Part shown: positions 45,768 through 55,653 of the stretch, piece after piece
Layout of the letters: each line of letters begins with the position of its first letter
How positions within the stretch are numbered: the first letter of the stretch is position 1
From: Acholoe squamosa
Taxonomy: Eukaryota > Annelida > Polychaeta > Phyllodocida > Polynoidae
Assembly: GCA_949317995.1 (NCBI GenBank)
Contig: OX439043.1
Coordinates: 41,421,560-41,485,559 of the forward strand
Reading direction: 5' to 3'
DNA: 64,000 nucleotides
Translations under genes and position numbers: made by a program
The notes under the pieces: model-generated
What the model saw: only the letters and a program-made list of their open reading frames with translations
Database searches by the model: none
What the model was told of the DNA's origin: nothing

Positions 45768-47730
45768 TCAATTTTCCACATATATAATATGATCCCGCCA
45801 CGAGTTACACCATATATGTGCTGCCTCCACAACCGGCCACAACTCCAACACATTAATGTGGTCGCTATGTTTCTCTTCAGGAGCTCTGCTCATGAGGGCA
45901 TCTACTACAAGAGTCCTTCCACTTGCCCCAAAGGTAGTCCGACGAACAGTAGGCCCCAAAACCATATTTGGAGCTGTCAGTAAACAGATAATCTGTGGCA
46001 CCACCATGACTCAATATCTTCGCCTTGCCGTTGAACCAAGCCATGAAGGATGACCACCAGATGAGATCCAATTGACTTATCTCATCTAATTCCACTGTTT
46101 TTTGGCCTGCAGTACACTTTAGCAAATTATAAAGGTGTCTTGTGAAAGTCCTGCCACCTCTAGTCACGGTTGCACAATGTGCTAGCAGGCCTGCCAGCCT
46201 TTCTAAGTCCTTCCGTGCACACACATTAACACCTTGTAAGTCAGAGACTTTTTTCCTAACAGCTTCCATTTTGCCTTCATCCACACTTAAAGTCATGTCG
46301 ACTGTGTTGACAACAATGCCCAAGTACTTGGTGGTGGTAGAGGGTGGAACTAACTTGCTATAAGACACACTGAATCCCAGGTCCTCCAGCGCATTACATA
46401 ATGCTTTTTGAGAATCATCACAGTCATCATAATCCACACCGGAAATGAAGTAGTCATCAAGGTAGTTAATACAGTTTGGGAATTCTCCAGCCTCACCACA
46501 CTTTACCACAAAGTCTGATATTTTGGTAAATATGTACGGCGCACAGCGCAGACCAAAACACAGTCTGTTATCCAAGAAGAATTCTTGGCCGTAACCAACG
46601 TCCCAACTGAAGCCTTGGAATTCACGATGTGGGGGCAAAACACAAACTGTCCTATATGCACTAGAAATGTCGGTGACAGAGCCAAATCCGTCTCGAGAAA
46701 TTATCTCAGTGACGTCATCCAAGGACTTATACTTGAACTTGCTATAAGTGGTCGACATGTAGTTGTTGATGCAATCCAGTTCTGGTTCAGAACAGTCTGT
46801 TATAGGACGCAGTGAGCCATCAGACTTCTCAACTGCACCCAGTGCATGAACACAACGGGGTGTGTGCATGACCTTTTGAACCTTGCCTTCATTTAACTCA
46901 CTCAATATATTGGTAGTCATATCTTGGCAAAAAGGACTTTGAGTCAGTGATGTGTAATTTTTACAAAAATAACTCGTAGTACAATAATCATCTACTATAG
47001 GAAACCCCCTCGCCACTCCTGTCATGACATACATATCATCTCTGGTCACATTTGAACCAAAACCTCTAAGTCTAGAAGCAAACCGACAAGGCTTCAAACT
47101 ACATGGGGAACCTTCCAATACATAGACACAAGTACAAGTTGAATCACAACACCGCTCGAAAACCGGCAACCAGCTGTCTGGTGCCACTTCCACCGCCATT
47201 ACAGGTTTGTCACAGCCATAGCGATACACACATTCTTCTAGAATGATATCATTTTCAGTAATACTCACGTATTCAGGGAGAGAATCCCATAAACATTTGT
47301 GTACACAGCCGAATTCTGCATGAACACCGCCATGTTCGTTGAGTGACAAAGACATCGGCGCGACTCCCAATCTACTAGCCATATCTGACCAACCGACACA
47401 ATTACCCACAGTTGCTAACTCTGATTTGCTGAATACATCATCTTTCGCCCCACCTGTAATATTATCTGAGAATTCACAATTCCAACCATTGTACAGGGCA
47501 TCCGAATATTCAGAACTACAACTATCCAATTTGTTAACCACAAATTCATCATCGCGCATATCACAACCCACAACTGGGTCACCGACATCACAGACCGAGT
47601 CTGCTTTGTTTACATCAATTGTCAAGCACTCAACCGCCTCCTCGCATACCTGAGTATAAATACTGTAGTCCAAACTATCTCTACTTGAGTTAACCTCATT
47701 GTTGACAATTTCACAGTTTGGACAGTTCAA
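45768..47730 (-). pseudogene. Reverse transcriptase/RNase H of the Ngaro element, one frameshift
   Basis: 617 residues up to a stop at 45877. DIRS-type RT motifs: DGSLRPITDCSEPELD, VTDISSAYRTV, FGLRCAPYIF and the catalytic box YLDDYF (near 427). The RNase H domain begins with YLFTDSSKYGFGAY (near 585). Its continuation, with the catalytic Glu in HINVLELWPVVEAAH, is in another frame (45768-46007), so a one- or two-base shift lies between about 45900 and 45950. The N-terminal 170 residues are acidic and Cys-containing, with no recognised domain. Confidence 0.85.
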
Positions 47731-47736
47731 ATCAAG

Positions 47737-49017
47737 TCATACTGTATTATCGCCCACACCGCCACCTGTACCACCGCCACCACCACTACTACCACCCCCA
47801 CGACGAGGGCAGCTGAGCATACCATGGTCCGTGGCCCCACAGGAACAGTTGTGGCGGTACTGACAATTATTGTTACATGAGTAGCCCTGGGCATGATTAT
47901 AACAAATCCCTCTATCAGATGCTACACGTCTCCAACCAGACTGGCCTTGATTGCCATAACCTCCCCCTCTGCCACGGCCTCTGCCACGACCTCGGGAATT
48001 GTTATTGCCCCTGTTATTAGATTGAGATGATTTGAGACCTGTAGCACCCAACCACATATTTGACAGATTCGTATCTACTACAGAGAAGGCACCCACACCA
48101 TTTTCTTTAGCTCTCTCTCTAACTTCACCATCATATCCCACCAATGCCTCCGTTGTATACAGCCCAGTTGATGCTAGAAATGTCAAATAAGCAATGTGAG
48201 ATAATAATCCTGTAGTGTCCAAGCCTTTCTTTGCCAAGTCCTCTACAAGGCGAGTCAATAAATAAAATAATTTATCAGGATTTTCAAGAGTTAATGTCTT
48301 TTTCCTTTCAGCCACGGGTAGAAACCTCCTGATATCAAACTTACTGACTGTAGGGGTGCCAGCTCGTACAAAGAATTCCTCACGTCCAAGCTCCGGTTCA
48401 GCTCCAGTTGAAGAGTCAGCACCATAGTTTAATGGTGTCTCCCGGCCATTGCCATCAACGACCCTTGCCGCCTCACGTAAGATCCCACTATTACCAGTAG
48501 CTCCAACAGTCCCACTATTACCGGTAGCTCCAGCATTGGTGGAATTTGAAGCATTCACTGGTTGAGCAGGATAGTTGACCGCCTCACTGCCCTGAGGAAC
48601 AGGGGGTGAAGGACTCCTGAAGTTGAACTTAGTTGTATGAACTACACTTCCCTTGTCACCAGAATGGACGCCATTTTGAGTTGCCGGCGTCACCACCAAC
48701 TTCTCCTCAATAAGTCTCTCTAGTCTGTCCATTCTCTCATTTAGACCTTGAGACAATTTTCTAAACTCAGCCAGTACGTCATCATTAGTAAGAATATCCA
48801 GACTTCTATTTAAGTCTTGCACGACATTTGAGGCTCCCGACGGCTGGCCTGCCCCTCGAGCCGCCTTTTCTGCTTTCACCCTATCCTGCTTAAATTCCAC
48901 TTCAATTTGGCTTTTCCTCCGCTCTTTAAGAATCTCATGCTCTTTGTCATCTGCACAGAAAGGGCACTCCTTGCAATTTCCATGGTAGGTATTACCACAT
49001 GTAGGGCACTTCGCCAT
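47737..49017 (-). CDS. Gag-like ORF1 of the Ngaro element
   Basis: Chosen start MAKCPTCGN at 49017, just inside repeat A1; an upstream Met at 49077 would lie in the repeat. The N-terminus has a four-Cys zinc ribbon (CPTCGN...CKECPFC), then a basic helix and a Ser/Thr/Pro linker. Near the C-terminus there is a CCCH-type finger (CYNHAQGYSCNNNCQYRHNC) with further Cys, then a glycine-rich end (SSGGGGGTGGGVG). Likely an RNA-binding coat protein. It stops seven bases before the RT frame. Confidence 0.82.
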   Translation of the reverse strand: MAKCPTCGNTYHGNCKECPFCADDKEHEILKERRKSQIEVEFKQDRVKAEKAARGAGQPSGASNVVQDLNRSLDILTNDDVLAEFRKLSQGLNERMDRLERLIEEKLVVTPATQNGVHSGDKGSVVHTTKFNFRSPSPPVPQGSEAVNYPAQPVNASNSTNAGATGNSGTVGATGNSGILREAARVVDGNGRETPLNYGADSSTGAEPELGREEFFVRAGTPTVSKFDIRRFLPVAERKKTLTLENPDKLFYLLTRLVEDLAKKGLDTTGLLSHIAYLTFLASTGLYTTEALVGYDGEVRERAKENGVGAFSVVDTNLSNMWLGATGLKSSQSNNRGNNNSRGRGRGRGRGGGYGNQGQSGWRRVASDRGICYNHAQGYSCNNNCQYRHNCSCGATDHGMLSCPRRGGGSSGGGGGTGGGVGDNTV

Positions 49018-49022
49018 GATAG

Positions 49023-49183
49023 AAAGAAAAAATGAACCGTCACTGACTGAGTTTACACCTCGAATGAGCGGGAACACAAGAACCCCACCAGGGGAGAAGG
49101 GACTGACCAGTGAGACCCCTGGTGTGGGAACATGTCAATACTGAATATACCCAAATATCATTACGTGATATTTGTCTCATATT
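49023..49183 (-). repeat. Ngaro split repeat A1
   Basis: 161 bp, same as 44555-44715. Outer 5' end of the element. Confidence 0.9.
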
Positions 49184-49830
49184 GAGTAATTGTTGATATA
49201 TAATGACTAAGTACTGGCATATATTGACTGATTGCTGACAAATAATGAGTAAATACTGACATATAGACTAATTGCTGACAAATAGTGAGTAATTACTACC
49301 ATGTATTGACTAATTGCTGACAAATAGTGAATAATTACTAACATATATTAACTAATTGCTGACAAATAGTCCATAGATAATGACATATTTTGACAAATAC
49401 CAGTCAAGGCAGGATGCACAATTGAATCAATGGCTATTTCTCTGTTAAACATTGACTAATTGCTGACAGATTGTGAGTAAATACTGACATGTATTGATAA
49501 TTGCTGATATAAAGTGACTAAGTACTGACATATATTGACTAATTGCTGGCAAATAGTGAGTAATTACTTATATAATTATATTGAATAATTGCTGACAAAT
49601 AGTGAGCAATTACTAACATATATTGACTAAATGCTGATAAAATGTAAGTAACTACTACCATGTATTGACTAATTGCTGACAAATAGTGAATAATTACTAA
49701 CATATATTGCCTAATTGCTGACAAATTGTGAGTAAATACTGATATATTGCGACTAATTGCTAACAAATAGTGAGTAATTACTAACGTATATTGATTGACC
49801 GCTGACAAATAGTGAGTAATTACTATCATA
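49184..49830. repeat. Minisatellite, about 42-bp units (right part)
   Basis: Continuation of the array at 43755-44466 after the Ngaro insertion. It ends near 49830; 49831-50180 is intron with nothing recognised. Confidence 0.85.
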
Positions 49831-50180
49831 CCATAGCACTAACACTAACCTGTTATAGCCCTAAACTCAATACATGTACCATAAAAACACAGATTAAAAC
49901 ACAGAATGACGTCAACATTTTCAATCAAACACTAGAGAATGGAGAAATGGAAAGATATCCATTCAGTGCAAACAGGACTTGCGCAGGTATTGATGTGTAA
50001 AGCTTATCAACAGTGATAATGCACTGGTAACTAGCATTTGGATCTAAAAGGTTTAAGCATGTGATCAAGCAATGGCTGCCTCCATTGAACAACTTGTTTG
50101 ATGCTATACAAAGGTACAGGGTGGGTCTTTCTTTTCTACTGTTCAGATTCCACTAGTCAATAGGTGCAGTCAGTAGTTTA

Positions 50181-50193
50181 TACTTGCAAGCAT
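50181..50193. repeat. Target duplication, left copy (Penelope-like element)
   Basis: TACTTGCAAGCAT, repeated at 58613-58625. Confidence 0.85.
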
Positions 50194-50419
50194 TTTTTTT
50201 TTTTATTATATTTCCGATTGTTGCCATGCAACAATTGGAAAACTACTTTTTTCCTCCTAAACCATAGGTGGAATAAACCTGAGAAGGCCTATAAAACCCA
50301 GTTCACTACCCTTTGTTTTCTACATAGCCCATCTCAAACAATTTTTCCCACTTCCTACCTGGATGGGATACCGCACACAGTCAATGAATTTTTTATTTAT
50401 CTCAATTTCAATTCAAACT

Positions 50420-50475
50420 GTATAAAAGTGCAGCCTGATGAGTCCCATTGGATGAAACCGCTCACTTTTGTAGAC
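50420..50475 (+). ncRNA. Candidate hammerhead ribozyme core
   Basis: CTGATGAG (50435), a short stem TCC-CATT-GGA and TGAAAC (50453-50458) match the conserved hammerhead core, with stem II as GUCC/GGAU. AAAAGTG upstream and CACTTTT downstream could form an enclosing stem. Hammerheads are known in pseudo-LTRs of Penelope-like elements. I could not place the cleavage triplet with certainty. Confidence 0.45.
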
Positions 50476-50604
50476 CCCTCCTCTCTACAAATATTTGCAC
50501 CAGCCCCTGTCAACTCAGTTGTTGACAGCACCTGGCAACTGACAGTCACCAAGCAACCTTACCCCACGGTTACTGGTGATGTCACTGGTAGTCTTAGATA
50601 CTGG

Positions 50605-50693
50605 TATTGTGATGTCATAGAGAAGGTTCAACTGAGAACCTTCATATAAGCGGTAGCTGCCTTCTAGGACGGACTGATATTGCGTTCCCCCTA
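50605..50693 (+). repeat. Pseudo-LTR segment, left copy
   Basis: TATTGTGATGTCATAGAGAA through TTGCGTTCCCCC. The copy at 58526 differs by one visible base. Located upstream of ORF1. Confidence 0.85.
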
Positions 50694-50757
50694 CCATTGT
50701 TAATCTACAGACTTTTCCCTCCTCTGCTCCGCCGAGCCGCCCAGGCTATTTATCACA

Positions 50758-52722
50758 ATGGGCGACAAGCGCCCGTCTGACAACAACACCGGGCAAAGTG
50801 GACGAGCGACGCCCGAACCACAAGACGGCGTCCAGCCGACGAACAATGACGCCGACCGTCCCACACCCGAGCAACACAATGCAAACCCACCTCAGGTAAG
50901 CTTTCAGTCAACCTCATTGTTGGCTACACCCTCCTTCACTGATGATAACTATCTATCTGCCCACAGTGACAGTGACATAGAATTCGTTGAAGGCGATCAA
51001 CCCGGTCCACTCACCCAGTTGGTGGATTTGGTGAGAAGCCACTCAGCGACCACTTTGACTGACGACGCCCAACCGTCGCTTTCAGCCAAAAGTGACAAAC
51101 ATCGGCCCAAACGCAGAAGAGGCTCAGACTCTTCAGTAGAATTACCCACTCAGGCCTCCCCTGAGTTAGAATTGTTTATTAGAGAATTATTGCGACACCC
51201 TTCATGGGGAAATGCAGTAGTTGAAAATTTGAATAATTTGGACCAATCAGAAGCCAGCACGGCCGACAGTACCGATACTGCCGTCCCTGCCGCTTCGTGG
51301 AGCGGTCTAAACAGAGATGCAGTCCTACACTCTCTCAGATCAAATCTAATAAACAATGATACTGACACTAGACCGAGTTTAATCATTAAAACTGATCTTA
51401 ACACCAGGCATGTCTCATTCTCCACTCAGAATGACGCTCCTGCCCCCAATACCGCCAACGCTCCTCCCAAACGACTACAGATGTCAGAAGGAGCCGAAAA
51501 GGTTTGGAGACAATGCCGCAGCTCCAGATCCTCCGCCAACCGCGCATCTGTCAGAGCGGAATGGCTTAGGGATTTAAACACTGCTGGCCTTGCCACCCCA
51601 TGGGCGACTGGAGAAGAACCCCTACCCAACTACGCTGCTATCGATCCCGGTGTCATTAGTGGGATTGGCAATATACGTAGGCAAGCGGCTCTAAATGTAC
51701 AGGAGCTAGTGGCAGAAGCACTGGACCACCAGTCCATTGGTGACGCCACAACCGCCTCCACCCTCCAATCGACTGTCAAAACCTTGCTGATACAAGAACA
51801 ATCCCCCGATTATCAACGTGCAGCAGATAAAATTGATGAAATGGTTCAACGGGAGACTGAGCCTATGGTAGAACAAAATACCAAACGCAAAACCTTTCTC
51901 GCCGAAAACCAGAGGTCCCATACTGAACTGGCCCTAGCCCGCACAGTATTCCAGGACGATGTGAGCCCCACTGATAACGGTGATGCACCAGAGGCAGGCC
52001 CCCCCCCTCCCTCATCTCCACCCACGCAACCACCTAGGGCCCCATCCAAACCCAAAGCTAAAGGCCCGAATAAACCTAGAAATCCGGCCCCCAGCACTTC
52101 CCTAACCTATAACAACGCACCTATCCACAATTCAGGCAGACGGCTTGGGGGAACCCCCCTCAACCAAGCTGATGCCCCCATTGAGACCCTTCGCAGATCT
52201 CGTCAGGGCCAGCGCAGACGACCCCCGACGAGAGCTGAGTTGGAAACCTTGATGGATTATTGGTTGGACCCTGCAGAGTTCCCCCCACTGGGGAACGCAC
52301 CCACCAATCAATCCTCCAATCAACTCCCCAATGGCAAAGGAAAAGGCAAAGGCAAAGGGAAGGGTAAAGGCAAGAACCGAGGGTCCACCCCCACCCAGGG
52401 TACCTCAGGTTCCTACCAAACCCCAAACCCCAGGTCGAGGTCACCTAGAAATCGATCCCAATCCCAGAGTTTTCAGACCCCCGCGGCCCGAAGGTCCCCC
52501 CAGGACCAACAGGCCAACCCCGGGGGCTGGCAGCAGGTTGACAGACGGCGCCGTCGATCTCCAGCCACATTCAGGCCCAACAACCAAGCTGGTCCCAACC
52601 CTACCCAACCTTCTGCTACACAGGGAGCACCACCCCCACCTCCACCCCAGGGTGGGCTGACCCTAGCGGATGTCCAACGGGCTATTGCTCAAGCCATGTT
52701 GGCCCTGGGCCAACAAGACTGA
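50758..52722 (+). CDS. ORF1 of the Penelope-like element
   Basis: 654 residues starting MGDKRPSDNNTGQSG shortly after the pseudo-LTR. Low-complexity and polar: an acidic N-terminus, a helical middle (about 240-390, for example AEKVWRQCRSSRSSANRAS), then proline-rich stretches, a lysine/glycine block (GKGKGKGKGKGKGKNRG near 530) and an Arg/Ser-rich C-terminus. No catalytic motif is seen. The basic C-terminus suggests RNA binding. It precedes the RT frame by about 80 bp in a different frame. Many Penelope-like elements have only one ORF, so this is unusual but not unique. The frame is open throughout. Confidence 0.7.
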   Translation: MGDKRPSDNNTGQSGRATPEPQDGVQPTNNDADRPTPEQHNANPPQVSFQSTSLLATPSFTDDNYLSAHSDSDIEFVEGDQPGPLTQLVDLVRSHSATTLTDDAQPSLSAKSDKHRPKRRRGSDSSVELPTQASPELELFIRELLRHPSWGNAVVENLNNLDQSEASTADSTDTAVPAASWSGLNRDAVLHSLRSNLINNDTDTRPSLIIKTDLNTRHVSFSTQNDAPAPNTANAPPKRLQMSEGAEKVWRQCRSSRSSANRASVRAEWLRDLNTAGLATPWATGEEPLPNYAAIDPGVISGIGNIRRQAALNVQELVAEALDHQSIGDATTASTLQSTVKTLLIQEQSPDYQRAADKIDEMVQRETEPMVEQNTKRKTFLAENQRSHTELALARTVFQDDVSPTDNGDAPEAGPPPPSSPPTQPPRAPSKPKAKGPNKPRNPAPSTSLTYNNAPIHNSGRRLGGTPLNQADAPIETLRRSRQGQRRRPPTRAELETLMDYWLDPAEFPPLGNAPTNQSSNQLPNGKGKGKGKGKGKGKNRGSTPTQGTSGSYQTPNPRSRSPRNRSQSQSFQTPAARRSPQDQQANPGGWQQVDRRRRRSPATFRPNNQAGPNPTQPSATQGAPPPPPPQGGLTLADVQRAIAQAMLALGQQD

Positions 52723-52802
52723 GCCCTCCCACCAACCCCCTGAGGGACCCACCTCCCCCCTCACCCACACCTGCCTCTGCCAGTGACATTGACACTCGCA
52801 CC

Positions 52803-53737
52803 TTGTCGAACTGCTATTCACATACTGAGACAGACTGTGTTAAAACACCCAACATTGGTGTCAAACTTTCTCTTGTTAACTCGAATTCTAACAACCAAAA
52901 TGTTATGGAAATTGTTAATGTTTACAAACATAAAATTACTGAACCGTTGACTGTTGAACCCGTCTCCATTGTCAATTTATCTAAACATGTTCTCACCAAA
53001 GATGAACTTTCTGTTCTAGAAAAGGGTCTTAACTTCTGTCCCACCCCAGGGGAACCCGACATGGGTGACCTAAAAGGAGACTTAGATGAGTTCCATCGTA
53101 AACTTAAATTACGAGCTTTCTTTGACCCAGATAGACCTTCACACCCTCTGGATGCTGATACACCGGTACCAGATAGTGACTCAGAGTCAGACCCTGACCC
53201 CACACCTATAGCTTTCGGGCCCATCCCCCTTCGGGCTTTTGCCTTAGCTAATGAGACTGACCTTAACAAAACTTTTGTCAAAGCACCCAGATCTCATAAC
53301 CTCACTAGAGAAGAAAAACAAGCTCTCAAAAGCTTAAGTTTAGACCCCAATCTGGTTATAAACTCAGCTGACAAAGGGGGCTCCATAGTAATCTTAGACA
53401 GGGAAGATTACATAAAAGAAGGGGAAAGGCAACTAGCCAACCCGGATTTCTATATTGAAACAGACACTGACCTCACTGCCACCCACAATAAAGAAATCAC
53501 TACTTTTCTAGATAAATTAGTCCTTAAAGGTAGATTAAACACTAATCTATACAACAAATTGGTCACCACCAAGAACAGGACTGCAGAATTGTATCTCCTC
53601 CCGAAGATACATAAAGGGACCCTACCACCACCGGGACGACCCATCGTCTCTGCTAATGGTTGTCCCACAGAAAAGATATCAGCACTAGTTGATATCTATC
53701 TACGACCATATTTATCACAGGTAAGTTCTTATCTCAA
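52803..53737 (+). pseudogene. Penelope-like RT, N-terminal part (before the LINE)
   Basis: Open from 52803; the first ATG in frame is at 52905. The N-terminal conserved part includes LSKHVLTKDELSVLEKGLNF, FHRKLKLRAF, then NSADKGGSIVILDREDY and LYLLPKIHK...PGRPIVSANGCPTEKIS, all typical of Penelope RTs. The coding sequence stops being element-derived at 53737, where the LINE tail begins. It resumes in the same protein at 57871. Confidence 0.85.
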
Positions 53738-53740
53738 TTG

Positions 53741-54204
53741 ATTGATTGATTGATTGATTTGTTTAACGTCCTAAGGCCGTAAGCCTCATGGGACTGCCAC
53801 ATTGGTTATCAGACATTTAGTCCATTCTTTTCTCAAACTTAATTTGCGCGTGTGTGTGCGTGTGAATGTGAGTGTGCGCGTGCGTGTGTTTGGGAGTCTG
53901 CTTGTAGCAGTGGGACATGGCTCGTAGCAGTGAGACACTGCTCGTGGCTCAAGGCCCCTCTTTATCGTGCTGCCTCACCCAGACGCTGTGCCACAGACTG
54001 TTGACACATCATCTGACCGGTCCATTATCCTGCCACCGGCCGGACAGTCGTGGTTCTATACCAATCGGGCCAGCTTACCACGGACTGACGAGCATAGAGA
54101 GCCACTTTCCAACCTAGCTGCAAGATTACTCTTCCAGCCGGGCCGGAGGATCATTCCCCCAGCCCACCTGACCGATACTTGAGGGGAGGTGTTTCCCCCC
54201 CGCT
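53741..54204 (-). other. LINE 3' untranslated region
   Basis: Contains a (GT)n-like stretch at 53850-53890 and the terminal CAAT repeats; no coding capacity. Confidence 0.65.
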
Positions 54205-55653
54205 TCAGAGCTTCTCGAACATCTTCACTTCCCTGAGGAAGGTCAGAAGTTCTTTCTTACCAGTGCTGGTAAACACACTGTTCATGGACAAACCATGAAG
54301 GTGCTTGTCCCTACTCCTCTTTGTTGCCTGACATGAGAGCACCAGGTGTTCCATAGTCAGAGGTACTTGACATCGCTGACACGTGGGTTGGTTTTCACCC
54401 TTCATGAGGTGTCCGTGAGTCAGCAGAGAGTGACCTATCCGAAGACGGGTCAGTCTTGTCGATTCCCTCCTGGTCAGGCCAGTGTGGTCATGCTCTTTGC
54501 CAATCGAAGGTTCGATGGCTCTGAGCTTGTTGTTGTGGTCAGAAAACCATCTTTTCTGCCACTCTTTCTTTATGAACTCCTTGACCATAGGGAGCAGGTC
54601 TGAAGAGGGGATGGGAGCCAAGCCGGGTTCCCGGCTCAGGGCTTTCTTAGCTGCATGGTCTGCAGCTTCGTTCCCCTCTATCCCAATGTGGCTGGGGAGC
54701 CAACAGAGGGTGACCTCTTTCTGGGCCTGAGTCAGGTGCGAGATAGATTGTTTCATCTGCTGCACCACTGGGTTTCGTGGGTCATGCTGGCATAGAGTTT
54801 GCAGGCATGACTTCGAGTCAGAGAATATGATGAAGGCATTGCGCGTAGACACCTTCATCCACTCCAGTGCACTTAGGAGGGCATGCGCTTCTGCGGTGAA
54901 GATGCTGCTCCTTCCATGTAGTGCTCCTTTGCGGACTCCGAAGGGTGTACAAGCCGCAAAGCCTACGCGGTTTCCATCCTTGGAGCCATCAGTGTACACC
55001 TCAGTATACATTTGATGGCGATGGCAGACTTCTCCCAATTTCTCCAAGTACACCTTGTTTTCAGTTTCGCTTTTCTTGTGTTTGCTCAGGTCAAAAAGGA
55101 TCTTGGCTTCTGCCTGTTCCCACGGAGGGGACTTGGCAGGTCCTTCCTTCATGACCTTTGTGATGGGAATTCGGGCCTCTCTTATCAGGGTTCTCACCCT
55201 TACTGAGAAAGGCTTTGCCACGTTCTTGTTTCTACGAAAGACGCTGTGGTCCTCGTAGAAGATGGTATGGTGGGTGGGGTTTCTCTCATTTGCCTTGACT
55301 CTGATGGCGTATTGCAGGGACAGCTTGGTCCGTCGCAGATCCAGTGGTGGAACACCTGCCTCAACACAGAGACTACTTGCCGGCGATGATCTGAATGCTC
55401 CCATGCAGAGCCGTAGGCCCTGGTTTTGGATAGGTTTTAGCCAATCCAAGTAGGACCTTGCAGCTGATGCATACACCACCGATCCATAGTCCAGGCAAGA
55501 CAGGATATACGTCCGATACAGAGTCAGCAGAATCTCCCGGTCCGCTCCCCAGTCTGAGTGGGAAAGCATCTTCAGGAGGTTCATGGCCTTCTGGCATTTT
55601 TTCCGGAGGTATTCGATATGGGGTTTGAAAGCGAGAATGCTATCAAACACCAA
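54205..55653 (-). pseudogene. LINE ORF2, C-terminal part with RNase H
   Basis: End of RT (LRKKCQKAMNLLKMLSH), then RNase H with VYTDGSKDG (about 218), AEAHALLSAL, FSDSKSCLQ and GNEAADHAAK giving the D-E-D-D set. A Cys/His cluster (CQRCQVPLTMEHLVLSC) lies near the C-terminus. Separated from the N-terminal part by a small frameshift near 55643-55653, where both frames meet in the conserved FLG motif. Confidence 0.87.

Larger units (their letters stand above)
44467..49183 (-). mobile_element. Ngaro-type tyrosine-recombinase retrotransposon (DIRS order)
   Basis: 4.7 kb on minus: gag-like ORF, RT/RNase H, tyrosine recombinase. No LTRs and no integrase; instead, split direct repeats in A1-ORFs-B1-A2-B2 order, the mark of Ngaro and relatives. 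A is 161 bp (49023-49183 and 44555-44715) and B is 71 bp (44711-44781 and 44467-44537). Integration proceeds by recombination of a circular intermediate, so no target duplication is expected, and none is visible. It sits inside a 42-bp minisatellite. Confidence 0.92.

Noticed and set aside
49539..49829. 96-codon minus-strand frame with repeated HYLSAI motifs
   Set aside because: Encoded only by the minisatellite units.
43755..49830. Tandem 42-bp repeats considered as a CRISPR-like array
   Set aside because: Units are degenerate, with no unique spacers, and the context is a eukaryotic intron. It is a minisatellite.
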